Shown: positions 1-8,243 of the stretch, in pieces | Position numbering within the stretch: position 1 is the stretch's first letter | How the letters are laid out: every line of letters starts with the position of its first letter | Source of the DNA: Streptomyces deccanensis | GTDB lineage: Bacteria; Actinomycetota; Actinomycetes; Streptomycetales; Streptomycetaceae | Assembly (NCBI RefSeq): GCF_022385335.1 | Contig: NZ_CP092431.1 | Coordinates: 4,464,001 to 4,528,000, forward strand | DNA: 64,000 nucleotides | Reading direction: 5' to 3' | The notes under the pieces: model-generated | Seen by the model: only the letters and a program-made list of their open reading frames with translations | Databases searched by the model: none | Told to the model about the DNA's origin: nothing | Made by a program: the position numbers and the translations under genes

Positions 1-1022
1 AACAGCTCCGACGGCGGGCGGTGGACCTTGTCCGCGACGCCGCCCCAGCCCCGGTTCTCCTCCCAGACGACGTCCGCGCGCTCCAGGATGTACGGGATCC
101 AGCCGATCTGGCCCTCCGCGTACATGACCTTGAGGTTCGGGAAGCGTTCGAACTTGCCGCTCATCAGCCAGTCGACCATCGAGAAGCAGCAGTTGGCGAA
201 GGTGATCGTCGAGCCGACGGCGGGCGGCGCGTCCGCCGAGGTGGACGGCATCCGGCTGGACGAGCCGATGTGCATCGCGACGACCGTGCCGGTCTCGTCG
301 CAGGCCGCGAGGAAGGGGTCCCAGTCGTCGGTGTGGACGGAGGGCAGGCCCAGGTGCGGGGGTATCTCCGAGAAGGCCACGGCGCGGACCCCGCGCGCCG
401 CGTTGCGGCGGACCTCCGCCGCCGCCAGCTCCGCGTCCCAGAGCGGGATGAGGGTGAGGGGGATCAGGCGTCCCTGTGCCGCAGGCCCGCACCACTCCTC
501 CACCATCCAGTCGTTGTACGCCCGGACGCCGAGCAGCCCCAGCTCACGGTCCGCGGCCTCGGTGAACGTCTGGCCGCAGAAGCGCGGGAAGGTCGGGAAG
601 CAGAGGGCCGACTGGACGTGGTTGACGTCCATGTCCGCGAGGCGCTGCGGGACATCGTACGAGCCGGGGCGCATCTGCTCGTAGGTGATGATCTCCAGTT
701 TGATCTCGTCCCGGCTGTATCCCACCGCCGTGTCCAGGCGGGTCAGCGGGCGGTGCAGGTCCTCGTAGACCCACCAGTCGCCGATGGGGCCGTCGTCGCC
801 GGGGGCGCCCATCACGGGCTTGAAGCGGCCGCCGAGGAACGTCATCTCCTTCAGCGGCGCGCGGACCACTCGGGGCCCGATGTCGAGGTACTTCTTCGGC
901 AGCCGGTCCTGCCAGACGTCCGGTGGCTCCACCGTGTGGTCGTCGACGGAGATGATCTTCGGGAAGGCCGCCGGGGCGGGGATGCTGGTGGAATCCGTGG
1001 CGCTCGTCTCCATGGTGTCCAT
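1..1022 (-). CDS. Amidohydrolase family protein (PF04909-like), partial at left edge
   Basis: The reading frame runs off the left end of the window, so the C-terminus is missing. The N-terminus reads KIISVDDHTVEPPDVW, followed by RLADMDVNHVQSALCFPTFP, CGQTF and YNDWMVEEWCG. These are the conserved blocks of the amidohydrolase_2 (decarboxylase/metal-dependent hydrolase) family. The protein closely parallels the complete 401-residue protein at 39162-40367, so the two are paralogues. I chose the ATG at 1022; a second in-frame ATG lies at 1013 and a GTG at 1031. A 15-bp CTGACGAACCGTCAG palindrome lies 21 bp upstream, placing the gene in the proposed local regulon. The family is a TIM-barrel hydrolase/decarboxylase that often sits beside acyl-CoA dehydrogenases in actinobacterial catabolic clusters; the substrate is unknown. 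Confidence 0.85.
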   Translation of the reverse strand, partial: MDTMETSATDSTSIPAPAAFPKIISVDDHTVEPPDVWQDRLPKKYLDIGPRVVRAPLKEMTFLGGRFKPVMGAPGDDGPIGDWWVYEDLHRPLTRLDTAVGYSRDEIKLEIITYEQMRPGSYDVPQRLADMDVNHVQSALCFPTFPRFCGQTFTEAADRELGLLGVRAYNDWMVEEWCGPAAQGRLIPLTLIPLWDAELAAAEVRRNAARGVRAVAFSEIPPHLGLPSVHTDDWDPFLAACDETGTVVAMHIGSSSRMPSTSADAPPAVGSTITFANCCFSMVDWLMSGKFERFPNLKVMYAEGQIGWIPYILERADVVWEENRGWGGVADKVHRPPSEL

Positions 1023-1043
1023 GTCCGTCACGGTAGCGCTGAT

Positions 1044-1058
1044 CTGACGAACCGTCAG
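1044..1058. promoter_or_regulatory. Operator palindrome (CTGACG-N3-CGTCAG family)
   Basis: The sequence CTGACGAACCGTCAG is a perfect 6-bp inverted repeat with a 3-bp centre. It is one of about ten such sites in the window. It lies just upstream of the amidohydrolase start on the minus strand and about 150 bp from afsR on the plus strand. A TetR-type repressor site is inferred. Confidence 0.7.
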
Positions 1059-1211
1059 CTACGGTTCGCCGACAACCCCCGCCGCGAAGAGTCTGTGTGG
1101 ACCTCGTGACATCCCGCGCGGCTCCCTGTGATCGACCTCTCGCACGGCTGACGGATCTGCCATGAACAAGGCAAACTGGCCTGGATATCAGGAGGCCATA
1201 GGGGGCTGTCG

Positions 1212-4200
1212 ATGGGCGGTGGACCGGGAGTGCCGGAGGTCGGTGGGCCGCGAGTGCCGGAGCAAAGGACCGCAATGGACGCCGAGACCGTGACACCGGC
1301 CCCCGAGGACCCGGCCGAGCTGCGCTTCAGCGTGCTCGGACCCGTGCGGGCCTGGCGCGGCTCCGAACCCCTCGCCACCGGTTCGCCACAGCAACGCGCG
1401 CTGCTCGCCGCACTGTTGCTCCGCGAGGGCCGCACCGCCACCGCGAGCGAGCTGATCGACGCGCTGTGGGGCGACGAGCCGCCCTCCCAGGCGCTGGCCG
1501 CCGTACGGACGTACGCCTCCCGGCTGCGCAAGGTGCTCTCCCCCGGCGTCCTGGTCAGCGAGTCCGGCGGATACGCGGTCCGCGCGCTGTCCCCCGGCGC
1601 CCTGGACCTCGCCGTGGCCCAGGAGTTGGCGACGGACGCGGAGAAGGCCAAGAACTCCGGGGATCTGTGCCAGGCCCGCCGGCTGCTGAACAAGGCGCTC
1701 GGGCTGTGGGACGGCGAGGTCCTGGCGAGCGTTCCGGGGCCGTACGCGGAGACCCAGCGGGCCCGCCTCGACGAGTGGCGGCTCCAACTGGTCGAGTCCC
1801 GGCTGGACATGGACCTGGAGCAGGGCTGCCACGCGGAAGCGGTGTCCGAGCTGACCGCCCTCACCGCCGCGCACCCGTTGCGGGAGCGACTGCGCGAACT
1901 GCTGATGCTGGCGCTCTACCGCAGCGGACGCCAGGCGGAGGCCCTCGCGGTGTACGCGGACACCCGCCGCCTGCTCGCGGACGAACTCGGCGTGGACCCG
2001 CGCCCCGGCCTGCGGGAGTTGCAGCAGCGCATCCTGCGAGCCGATCCCGGCCTCGCGGAACCCTCCGCGCCGCTGGCCCCCGAGCCGGCCGCCGCCCCGG
2101 TCCGTCCGGCCCAGCTTCCCGCCACCGTGCCCGACTTCACCGGCCGCGCCTCCCTCGTCGAGGATCTGAGCGCGGTGCTGGCGCAGGCCTCCGCCGCCGA
2201 GGGCCAGGTGATGGCCGTCTCCGCGCTGGCCGGCATCGGCGGCGTCGGCAAGACGACCCTCGCGGTGCGGGTGGCCCACCAGGCCAGAGGGGCCTTCCCC
2301 GACGGCCAGTTGTACGTCGACCTCCAGGGCGCCGGCGCCCGCCCGGCCGAGCCGGAGACGGTCCTCGGCGCCTTCCTGCGTGCCCTGGGCACGGCCGACT
2401 CGGCGATCCCCGACTCCCTCGCGGAACGGTCCGCCCTCTACCGGTCGGTCCTGGACGGCCGCCGGGTGCTGGTGCTGCTCGACAACGCGCGCGACGCCGC
2501 CCAGGTACGGCCCCTGCTGCCGGGGACGGCGGGCTGCGCGGCCCTCGTGACCGCCCGGGTGCGCATGGTGGACCTGGTCGGCGCGCATCTCGTCGACCTG
2601 GACGTGATGTCCCCCGACGAGGCCCTGCGGCTCTTCACGAAGATCGTCGGCGAGGAGCGTGTCGCGGCGGAACGCACGGCCGCCCTCGACGTCGTCGCGG
2701 CCTGCGGTTTCCTGCCCCTCGCCATCCGCATCGCCGCCTCCCGGCTGGCGGCGCGCAGAACCTGGACGGTGTCCGTCCTGGCCGCGAAACTCGCCGACGA
2801 GCGGCGGCGGTTGGACGAGCTGCAGGCCGGCGACCTGGCGGTGAAGGCCACCTTCGAGCTGGGCTACGGCCAGCTGGAGCCCGCGCAGGCCCGGGCTTTC
2901 CGGCTCCTCGGCCTGGCTGACGGCCCGGACATCTCGCTGGCCGCCGCGGCCGCCGTACTGGACCTGCCGCCGGAGGAGACCGAGGACCTGCTGGAGATCC
3001 TCGTCGACACGTCCCTCCTGGAATCCGCCGCGCCGGGCCGCTACCGCTTCCACGATCTCGTCCGGCTCTACGCGCGTGCATGCGCCGAGCGGGACGAACA
3101 GCCGCCGAGCGAACGGGAGTCGGCGATGTCGCGGCTGCTGGACCACTATCTGGCGACGGCCGCGGGGGTGTACGCGATCGAGCGGCCGGGGGACCGACTC
3201 CCGGACGAGTGGGAGGCGACGGAGTACGCGGGACTCCGTTTCACCGACGGGTCCGCGGCCCTGGACTGGCTGTACAGCGAGGCGGCCTCGCTGCTGGCCT
3301 GCGTGCGGCAGGCGGCGGGCACGGACCGGCTGCGCCGCGCGGTCGACCTGCTCTGGGCGGCCAGGGACCTGGCCGAGTCGGGAGCCAACTCGCACCAGTA
3401 CGAGACGACGGCCGCGGCCATGTGCGAGGCGACGCAGTCGGCCGGGGACGTGCGCGCGGAGGGCAGGGCACGCAACACCCTCACCGGTGTGCTGCTGGTC
3501 TCCGGCCGTATCCAGCAGGCGGCGGAGTCGTCACGGCTCGCCATGGAGTGCGCGTCCGCGGCCGGGGACGCCACCGCCCACAGCTGGGCCGCCCAGGACC
3601 GAGGACTCATCGCACTCCACCAACACCGGTACACGGACGGCAAGGTCTTCTTCGACCAGGCCATAGAAGGGTTCCGGGCAGCGGGCAACGGCCTCTGCGA
3701 GGCGACAGCCCTCTGCAACCTCTCACGGGCCTACATCGGCATGGGCAACACCGCGAAGGCCATCGAGTTCGCGCAGCACGGCCTCGCGGTCCACATCGAC
3801 GTGGGCAGCACGATGCGGCTGGCCAACGGGCACTACGCCCTCGGAGTGGCGCTGACCAAGGCGGGCCGTCACACGGAGGCGCTCGGCCAGTTCTCCCAGG
3901 CCCTGACCATCTTCGTGGATCACCGGCAGCGGCTCTGGGAGGGAACCACCCAGTTCAGGATCGCGGAGGCGCACATCGCCGGGCGGCGGCCGGCCAAGGC
4001 GGCCCAGCACGCCGAACAGGCCCTCGCGCTCGGCTGCATCGGCGGTGACCGGACGCGGGGGAGCGTCCTGACGCTCCTGGGCCGTGCGCTCGCCTCCCTG
4101 GGGCAGGCGGACCGCGCGAAGGCCTGCTGGAGGGAGGCGCTCAACCTGTTCGAGCAGAACGACGCGGACGAGGCCGACGACGTACGCGCGCTGCTCTCGC

Positions 4201-4217
4201 CCGCCGCGGCCGCCTGA
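1212..4217 (+). CDS. afsR: AfsR: SARP-family transcriptional activator with NB-ARC and TPR domains
   Basis: This 1001-residue regulator has the AfsR architecture. An OmpR-like winged helix (from LRFSVLGPVRAWRG, about residues 38-115) is followed by a bacterial transcriptional activation domain to about residue 275. An NB-ARC ATPase domain follows, with the P-loop GIGGVGKTT near residue 341 and LVLLDNARD downstream. A TPR-rich C-terminus starts near residue 620. AfsR is phosphorylated by AfsK and activates afsS, coupling phosphorylation to secondary metabolism in S. coelicolor; the afsS-like gene directly downstream and the AfsK-like kinase at 10-12.5 kb support orthology. ATG 1212 has a GGGGG run 6 bp upstream; ATG 1275 behind AAAGGA is a strong alternative start. 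A TGGCCT/AGGCCA inverted repeat lies at 1177-1198 in the upstream region. Confidence 0.93.
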   Translation: MGGGPGVPEVGGPRVPEQRTAMDAETVTPAPEDPAELRFSVLGPVRAWRGSEPLATGSPQQRALLAALLLREGRTATASELIDALWGDEPPSQALAAVRTYASRLRKVLSPGVLVSESGGYAVRALSPGALDLAVAQELATDAEKAKNSGDLCQARRLLNKALGLWDGEVLASVPGPYAETQRARLDEWRLQLVESRLDMDLEQGCHAEAVSELTALTAAHPLRERLRELLMLALYRSGRQAEALAVYADTRRLLADELGVDPRPGLRELQQRILRADPGLAEPSAPLAPEPAAAPVRPAQLPATVPDFTGRASLVEDLSAVLAQASAAEGQVMAVSALAGIGGVGKTTLAVRVAHQARGAFPDGQLYVDLQGAGARPAEPETVLGAFLRALGTADSAIPDSLAERSALYRSVLDGRRVLVLLDNARDAAQVRPLLPGTAGCAALVTARVRMVDLVGAHLVDLDVMSPDEALRLFTKIVGEERVAAERTAALDVVAACGFLPLAIRIAASRLAARRTWTVSVLAAKLADERRRLDELQAGDLAVKATFELGYGQLEPAQARAFRLLGLADGPDISLAAAAAVLDLPPEETEDLLEILVDTSLLESAAPGRYRFHDLVRLYARACAERDEQPPSERESAMSRLLDHYLATAAGVYAIERPGDRLPDEWEATEYAGLRFTDGSAALDWLYSEAASLLACVRQAAGTDRLRRAVDLLWAARDLAESGANSHQYETTAAAMCEATQSAGDVRAEGRARNTLTGVLLVSGRIQQAAESSRLAMECASAAGDATAHSWAAQDRGLIALHQHRYTDGKVFFDQAIEGFRAAGNGLCEATALCNLSRAYIGMGNTAKAIEFAQHGLAVHIDVGSTMRLANGHYALGVALTKAGRHTEALGQFSQALTIFVDHRQRLWEGTTQFRIAEAHIAGRRPAKAAQHAEQALALGCIGGDRTRGSVLTLLGRALASLGQADRAKACWREALNLFEQNDADEADDVRALLSPAAAA

Positions 4218-4248
4218 CCGAGGAGACGCCCCCGCGCGCCGCCTGGAC

Positions 4249-4270
4249 GTTCAGCATTCGTTTATCCCGG
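4249..4270 (+). promoter_or_regulatory. Probable AfsR/PhoP-type direct-repeat site of the afsS promoter
   Basis: Two 11-bp units begin with GTTCA (4249) and GTTTA (4260), a spacing typical of streptomycete PHO boxes. In S. coelicolor, AfsR and PhoP compete for overlapping direct repeats at the -35 region of afsS. A TACCTG hexamer near 4284 could be the -10 element. Assignment rests on repeat spacing and gene context. Confidence 0.4.
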
Positions 4271-4355
4271 CCCGGCACTCTCGTACCTGTCACACCGTCG
4301 CGTCGGGGGGCAGGCGGTCTGACCAGGAGTCCTACCAGTTATGGTGCGGCTCCGT

Positions 4356-4397
4356 ACGCCCGTCCAGCGGTCCTCGGGGGAGCCTCTGGACGGGCGT
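4356..4397 (+). other. Hairpin in the afsR-afsS intergenic region
   Basis: ACGCCCGTCCAG (4356-4367) pairs perfectly with CTGGACGGGCGT (4386-4397) across an 18-nt loop. It ends 34 bp before the afsS ATG. No U-run follows, so it may be an afsR 3' processing/termination structure or a structured afsS leader rather than a classical terminator. Confidence 0.55.
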
Positions 4398-4431
4398 TCC
4401 TCATCAGTCACCACAGCAGAGGAACGCGACC

Positions 4432-4671
4432 ATGAGTGACAAGAAGAAGGCAGTGGACGCCACCCCGCTGGACAACAACATGCCCAGCGAGCCGGTCAAG
4501 CACGACCTCACGACTCTCGACAACAACATGCCCACCCCGCCGAAGAAGGTCCTGGGTGACGGCCCCCAGGACAACAACATGCCCAGCGAGCCCGTCGACA
4601 CCGAGGCCATCACGACCCTCGACAACAACATGCCCGCGCCGCCCGCCCTGGACCTGGACGGCGGAAAGTAA
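4432..4671 (+). CDS. afsS: AfsS-like sigma-like small repeat protein
   Basis: This small acidic protein of 79 residues contains four copies of DNNMP, at residues 14-18, 30-34, 47-51 and 64-68. Three are preceded by L and most are followed by short Pro-rich spacers. AfsS of S. coelicolor is a 63-residue protein annotated 'sigma-like', encoded immediately downstream of afsR and required for AfsR-dependent antibiotic stimulation; gene position, size class and repeat style match. The start ATG at 4432 has AGAGGAA about 8 bp upstream. The mechanism of this family is unresolved. No membrane segment or signal peptide is visible, and the extra repeat relative to a 63-residue form is notable. Confidence 0.85.
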   Translation: MSDKKKAVDATPLDNNMPSEPVKHDLTTLDNNMPTPPKKVLGDGPQDNNMPSEPVDTEAITTLDNNMPAPPALDLDGGK

Positions 4672-4784
4672 GGGCGCACCGGACTCCCTTCCCACGGGGA
4701 TCGGCCGCGGTGGCGCGGAGGGGGAGCCACCGCGGCCGAGGTGTGTCCGGGGAGCGGGCCGGTACGAGCGAGGAGAGGACCAGG

Positions 4785-5144
4785 ATGGGCGCAGCGAAGG
4801 TCGGACCCGGTGCTCCCGTCGCCTCGCGGCCGGAGAGGACACCCGCGGCGCTGCGCGCGGCCCTGGAGCGGGTCGCCCCGCACCGCGTGGGCGAGATGGA
4901 ACGGCAGAAGGACGAGGCGATCACGCTGGCGGCCCGCACGGGCAGCCTCGCCCCGATCACCCGGTTCCTCGACACCTGGGCCGTGGCCGTGGAGATCGCC
5001 CGCGTCCCCGCCACCGCCGCGCGCCTACGCACCGCCGAACACACCGCCCGCACCGTGAACCCCGACGACCCCGCCTGGCGCAAGGCCATGGAGGAGATCC
5101 ACACCCTCCACACGGCGGCCCGACAGTCCCTGAACAACACCTGA
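4785..5144 (+). CDS. DUF6247 family protein
   Basis: This 119-residue protein has the hallmarks of DUF6247: a TPAALRAALERVAPHRVGEME block, a central FLDTWAVAVEIARVPATAARL segment and a C-terminal helical region. The ATG at 4785 is preceded by GAGGAGAGGA. DUF6247 proteins are actinobacterial, small and often occur in toxin-antitoxin-like or regulatory pairs, but no partner toxin is evident here. The biochemical role is unknown. The gene is separated from afsS by 113 bp and is convergent with the acyl-CoA synthetase gene at 5253-6911. Confidence 0.75.
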   Translation: MGAAKVGPGAPVASRPERTPAALRAALERVAPHRVGEMERQKDEAITLAARTGSLAPITRFLDTWAVAVEIARVPATAARLRTAEHTARTVNPDDPAWRKAMEEIHTLHTAARQSLNNT

Positions 5145-5165
5145 CCGTAGGCCGGACGGCTACTG

Positions 5166-5183
5166 GGCGGCGGCCGGGCCGCC
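5166..5183. terminator. Candidate bidirectional terminator hairpin
   Basis: GGCGGC pairs with GCCGCC around a GC-rich 6-nt loop, between the convergent DUF6247 and acyl-CoA synthetase genes. The stem is short and has no U-tract, so this is a weak call based mainly on position. Confidence 0.3.
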
Positions 5184-5252
5184 GTGTGGAGGGCGGGCGG
5201 CGGCTGCGCGGTGGCTGAGCCGAGACTCTCCCGCCGGTCCAGCCACACCCCG

Positions 5253-6911
5253 CTACCACCCCCGCAACTCCCCCTTCACCACCTTCCCGCTCGCGTTGCG
5301 CGGCAGTTCGCCCACGAAGTGCACCGCCCTCGGCACCTTGTAGTTGGCCATTTCGCGGCGGGACCAGGCGATGAGGTCGTCGGCGGTCACGAGGGAACCC
5401 GGGCGGCGGACGACGAACGCCTTGCCGACCTCGCCGAGGCGGGGGTCGGGGACGCCGACGACCGCCACGTCCGCGACATCCGGGTGGAGGCCGAGGAGTT
5501 GCTCGATCTCGGCGGGATACGCGTTGAACCCGCCGACGATGAACATGTCCTTGAGCCGGTCGGTGATCCGGAGGTTGCCGTCCTCGTCCAGGACGCCGAT
5601 GTCGCCGGTGCGGAGCCACCCGTCGGCGGTGACCGTGCGCGCCGTCTCGGCGGGATCCTCGAAGTAGCCGCGCATGACGTTGAAGCCACGGACGAGGACC
5701 TCTCCGGGGGAGCCGGGCGGCAGAGGGGCGCCCAGCGGATCGACGACCCGCACCTCCGTCCCCGGGATTGCCCGTCCGGACGTCGACGCGATCACCGACG
5801 GCTCGTCGCCGCGCCGGCACATCGTGACGATGCCGGACGCCTCGGACAGGCCGTACGCCGTCAGCACGGTGTCCACGCGCAGCTCGGCCCGCAGCCGTTC
5901 GACGAGCCGGAGCGGGACCACCGCCGCGCCCGTCACCACCAGGCGCAGCGCGCTGAGGTCGTAGTCGTCGCGGGCGGGGTGGTCCAGGAGGGACTGGTGG
6001 AGCGTGGGCGGCCCGGGCAGGACCGAGACCCGCTCGGCCGCCACGTTGGCCATCGCCGTCTCCACGTTGAACACCGGCTGCGGGATCATCGTCGCGCCCC
6101 GCATCAGGCAGGCGATCACCCCGGCCTTGTAGCCGAAGGTGTGGAAGAACGGGTTCACGATGAGGTAGCGGTCACCCTGCCGGAGCCCGGCCAACTCGCT
6201 CCACACCTCGTACGCCCGCAGCGTCTGCGCGTGGGTGATCACCGCGCCCTTGGGCCGGCCGGTCGTCCCGGACGTGAAGATGATGTCGGAGGGCGAATCA
6301 CCCGTCAGTCCGGCCGACCGCGCTCGTACCTCCGCCGCACTCACCCCGTCGCCGCTCGCCAGGAAGTCCTTCCAGGTGCGGAAGTCCGCGGGGGCGTCGT
6401 CCGAGAGCACCACCACCTGTTCCAACTGCGGCAGCCCGGGCAGCGGCCCCGGCGGCTCGCACCCGCTCCCGACCGCCTCCGGCGCCCGCAGCCGCCCCCC
6501 GTCCGCGCCCGCCGCGCGCCGGAGCGAGGCCACGTACGAGGTGCCGAGGAACGTTCCGGTGACGAACAGCAGCTTCGCCCTGCTGCGTGCCAGCACGTCC
6601 GCCGCCTCACCGCCCTTGAAGCGGGTGTTCAGCGGGACGAGGACCGCGCCCGCCGAGACCGCGCCGAGCGCGGAGACGATCCAGTCGAGGGAGTTCGGCG
6701 CCCAGAGGGCGACCCGGTCCCCGACCCGCACCCCGTTCGCCACGCACGCCGCCGCCGCGCGCTCCACCCGGGCGCCCAGCTCCGCGTACGACACCCGGGT
6801 CCGTCCGTCGACGACGGCCTCGACCCCGGCGAACCGTTCGGCCGCCGCGCGGACCAGCCCCGGGACGGTCCCCCACGCCAGATCTCCGCGCCCCTCCACG
6901 CCACCGTTCAC
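5253..6911 (-). CDS. AMP-forming acyl-CoA synthetase, FadD3-like
   Basis: This protein of about 552 residues is a member of the adenylate-forming ligase superfamily. It has IIFTSGTTGRPKG near residues 210-222, AYGLSEASG, TGDIGVLDEDGN, a hinge region KDMFIVGGFNAYPAEIE and a C-terminal PRNASGKVVK carrying the catalytic lysine. The FNAYPAEIE wording and overall flow resemble FadD3-type CoA ligases that activate steroid-derived acids in mycobacteria; the acid used here is unknown. I chose the GTG at 6911 because GGAGG lies 6 bp upstream; an in-frame ATG at 6944 lacks such a site. It is divergent from the thiolase-DUF35-ECH operon, with two CTGACG-type operators between them, so both units are probably co-repressed. 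Confidence 0.88.
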   Translation of the reverse strand: MNGGVEGRGDLAWGTVPGLVRAAAERFAGVEAVVDGRTRVSYAELGARVERAAAACVANGVRVGDRVALWAPNSLDWIVSALGAVSAGAVLVPLNTRFKGGEAADVLARSRAKLLFVTGTFLGTSYVASLRRAAGADGGRLRAPEAVGSGCEPPGPLPGLPQLEQVVVLSDDAPADFRTWKDFLASGDGVSAAEVRARSAGLTGDSPSDIIFTSGTTGRPKGAVITHAQTLRAYEVWSELAGLRQGDRYLIVNPFFHTFGYKAGVIACLMRGATMIPQPVFNVETAMANVAAERVSVLPGPPTLHQSLLDHPARDDYDLSALRLVVTGAAVVPLRLVERLRAELRVDTVLTAYGLSEASGIVTMCRRGDEPSVIASTSGRAIPGTEVRVVDPLGAPLPPGSPGEVLVRGFNVMRGYFEDPAETARTVTADGWLRTGDIGVLDEDGNLRITDRLKDMFIVGGFNAYPAEIEQLLGLHPDVADVAVVGVPDPRLGEVGKAFVVRRPGSLVTADDLIAWSRREMANYKVPRAVHFVGELPRNASGKVVKGELRGW

Positions 6912-6984
6912 AGCAGGCCTCCGTACCCGAGAACCAGTGTCCAAGTGCGCCAGCGGCAGCCGGACATCCGACCGGACACCCGCC

Positions 6985-7004
6985 GGATGTCCGGTCGGAC
7001 ATCC
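6985..7004. promoter_or_regulatory. Perfect 20-bp palindrome, second regulator site
   Basis: GGATGTCCGGTCGGACATCC consists of two 9-bp arms around GT. A degenerate related copy lies about 6962-6980, and the two together form a larger imperfect inverted repeat (6960-7005). It differs from the CTGACG operators that follow at 7009 and 7036, so a different DNA-binding protein is inferred. Confidence 0.55.
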
Positions 7005-7008
7005 GTAG

Positions 7009-7023
7009 CTGACTACCCGTCAG
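7009..7023. promoter_or_regulatory. Degenerate operator, CTGACG-N3-CGTCAG family
   Basis: CTGACTACCCGTCAG matches the window-wide palindrome except for one arm base. Its centre is 27 bp from the better site at 7036-7050, giving a tandem arrangement in the fadD/thiolase divergent promoter region. Confidence 0.5.
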
Positions 7024-7035
7024 ATTAGCTGTACC

Positions 7036-7050
7036 CTGACGGACTGTCAG
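7036..7050. promoter_or_regulatory. Operator palindrome, CTGACG-N3-CGTCAG family
   Basis: CTGACGGACTGTCAG differs by one base from the consensus CTGACGGACCGTCAG. It lies 33 bp upstream of the thiolase ATG at 7084 and should control that operon and possibly the divergent acyl-CoA synthetase. Confidence 0.65.
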
Positions 7051-7083
7051 CAGCCGAAAGCCCCCGTGCGGAGGTGTGCCTTC

Positions 7084-8232
7084 ATGGCCGTGCTCAAGGA
7101 CGCGACAGCCATCGTCGGCATCGGCCAGACCCCTTTCGCCAAACAACTCCCGGAGAGCGAACGGGCGTTGGCGTGCCGCGCGATCCTCGCCGCGCTCGAC
7201 GACGCGGGTATCGCGCCCGACGAGGTGGACGCGCTCGCCTCCTACACGATGGAGGAGACGGACGAGGTCGAGGTGGCGAAGGCGCTGGGCCTCGGTGACC
7301 TCACCTTCTTCAGCAAGGTCGGCTACGGCGGCGGCGGTTCGTGCGCCACGGTCGCGCACCTCGCCGCCGCGATCGCCACCGGCCAGGCCACGGTCGGCGT
7401 CGCCTGGCGGTCCCGCAAACGCGGCTCGGGCCCCCGCCCGTGGAAGAACACCACGGTCCAACTCCCCACCCCGGCCCAGTGGACCCGCCCCTACGGCCTG
7501 CTGCGCCCCGCCGACGAGATAGCCATGCTGGCCCGCCGCCACATGCACGAGTACGGCACCACCCGCGACCACCTCTTCAACGTGGCCCTCGCCTGCCGCA
7601 ACCGGGCCAACCAGAACCCGGCCGCGATCATGTACGAGCGCCCCCTGACCCGCGAGATGTACATGAACTCCCGCTGGATCAGCGAGCCCCTGTGCCTCTT
7701 CGACAACTGCCTGGAGACCGACGGGGCGTTGGCGTGCGTGGTGGTCTCCGCCGAGCGCGCCCGCGACTGCCGCCGCACCCCCGTCTACGTCCACTCCGCC
7801 GCCCAGGGCCTGCCCGCCCAGCACCACGGCATGGTCAACTACTGGAACGACGACCCGCTGACCGGCCCCGCCTGGACCGCCGCCCGGCACCTCTGGAAGC
7901 ACGCGGACCTCACCCCGGACGACATCGACGTCGCCCAGATCTACGACGCGTTCACCGCCCTGATCCCCCTGTCGCTGGAGGGGTACGGCTTCTGCGCGCG
8001 CGGCGAGGGCGGCGCGTTCACCGAGGGCGGCGCCCTGGAGACGGGCGGCCGGCTCCCCCTGAACACCTCCGGGGGCGGCCTCAGCGAGGCGTACGTCCAC
8101 GGCTTCAACCTGATCAACGAGGGCGTACGGCAGCTGCGCGGCACCAGCACCGCCCAGGTCCCGGACGCGGCGACCTGTCTGGTGACGGCGGGTGAGGGGG
8201 TACCGACCTCCGCCCTGCTGCTGAGGAACTGA
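7084..8232 (+). CDS. Thiolase-fold lipid-transfer protein (SCP-x/Ltp type)
   Basis: This 382-residue protein has a thiolase fold: AIVGIGQTPFAKQLP at the N-terminus, GGGGSCATVAHLAAAIATG with a cysteine at the usual nucleophile position, HMHEYGTTRDH, IYDAFTALIPLSLEGYGF, CARGEGGAF and NTSGGGLSEAYVHG. It resembles the Ltp/SCP-x-like acetyl-CoA acetyltransferases of steroid and branched-acyl degradation, which act with a DUF35 partner; the next gene encodes one. I chose the ATG at 7084, 9 bp after GGAGG. It is the first gene of a three-gene operon (thiolase, DUF35, enoyl-CoA hydratase). The retained cysteine suggests true thiolysis, in contrast to the homologue at 16820-18001. Confidence 0.88.
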   Translation: MAVLKDATAIVGIGQTPFAKQLPESERALACRAILAALDDAGIAPDEVDALASYTMEETDEVEVAKALGLGDLTFFSKVGYGGGGSCATVAHLAAAIATGQATVGVAWRSRKRGSGPRPWKNTTVQLPTPAQWTRPYGLLRPADEIAMLARRHMHEYGTTRDHLFNVALACRNRANQNPAAIMYERPLTREMYMNSRWISEPLCLFDNCLETDGALACVVVSAERARDCRRTPVYVHSAAQGLPAQHHGMVNYWNDDPLTGPAWTAARHLWKHADLTPDDIDVAQIYDAFTALIPLSLEGYGFCARGEGGAFTEGGALETGGRLPLNTSGGGLSEAYVHGFNLINEGVRQLRGTSTAQVPDAATCLVTAGEGVPTSALLLRN

Positions 8233-8243
8233 GGAGTCGAGAC

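Noticed and set aside
1188..3395. Long minus-strand reading frame antisense to afsR
   Set aside because: It is the mirror of a high-GC coding region. Its translation is Arg/Gly-rich without any family motif, while the plus frame is a complete AfsR.
5184..7028. 614-codon plus-strand frame over the acyl-CoA synthetase gene
   Set aside because: Codon positions and motifs (SGTTGRPKG and others) clearly support the minus-strand synthetase; the plus frame has no recognisable domain.
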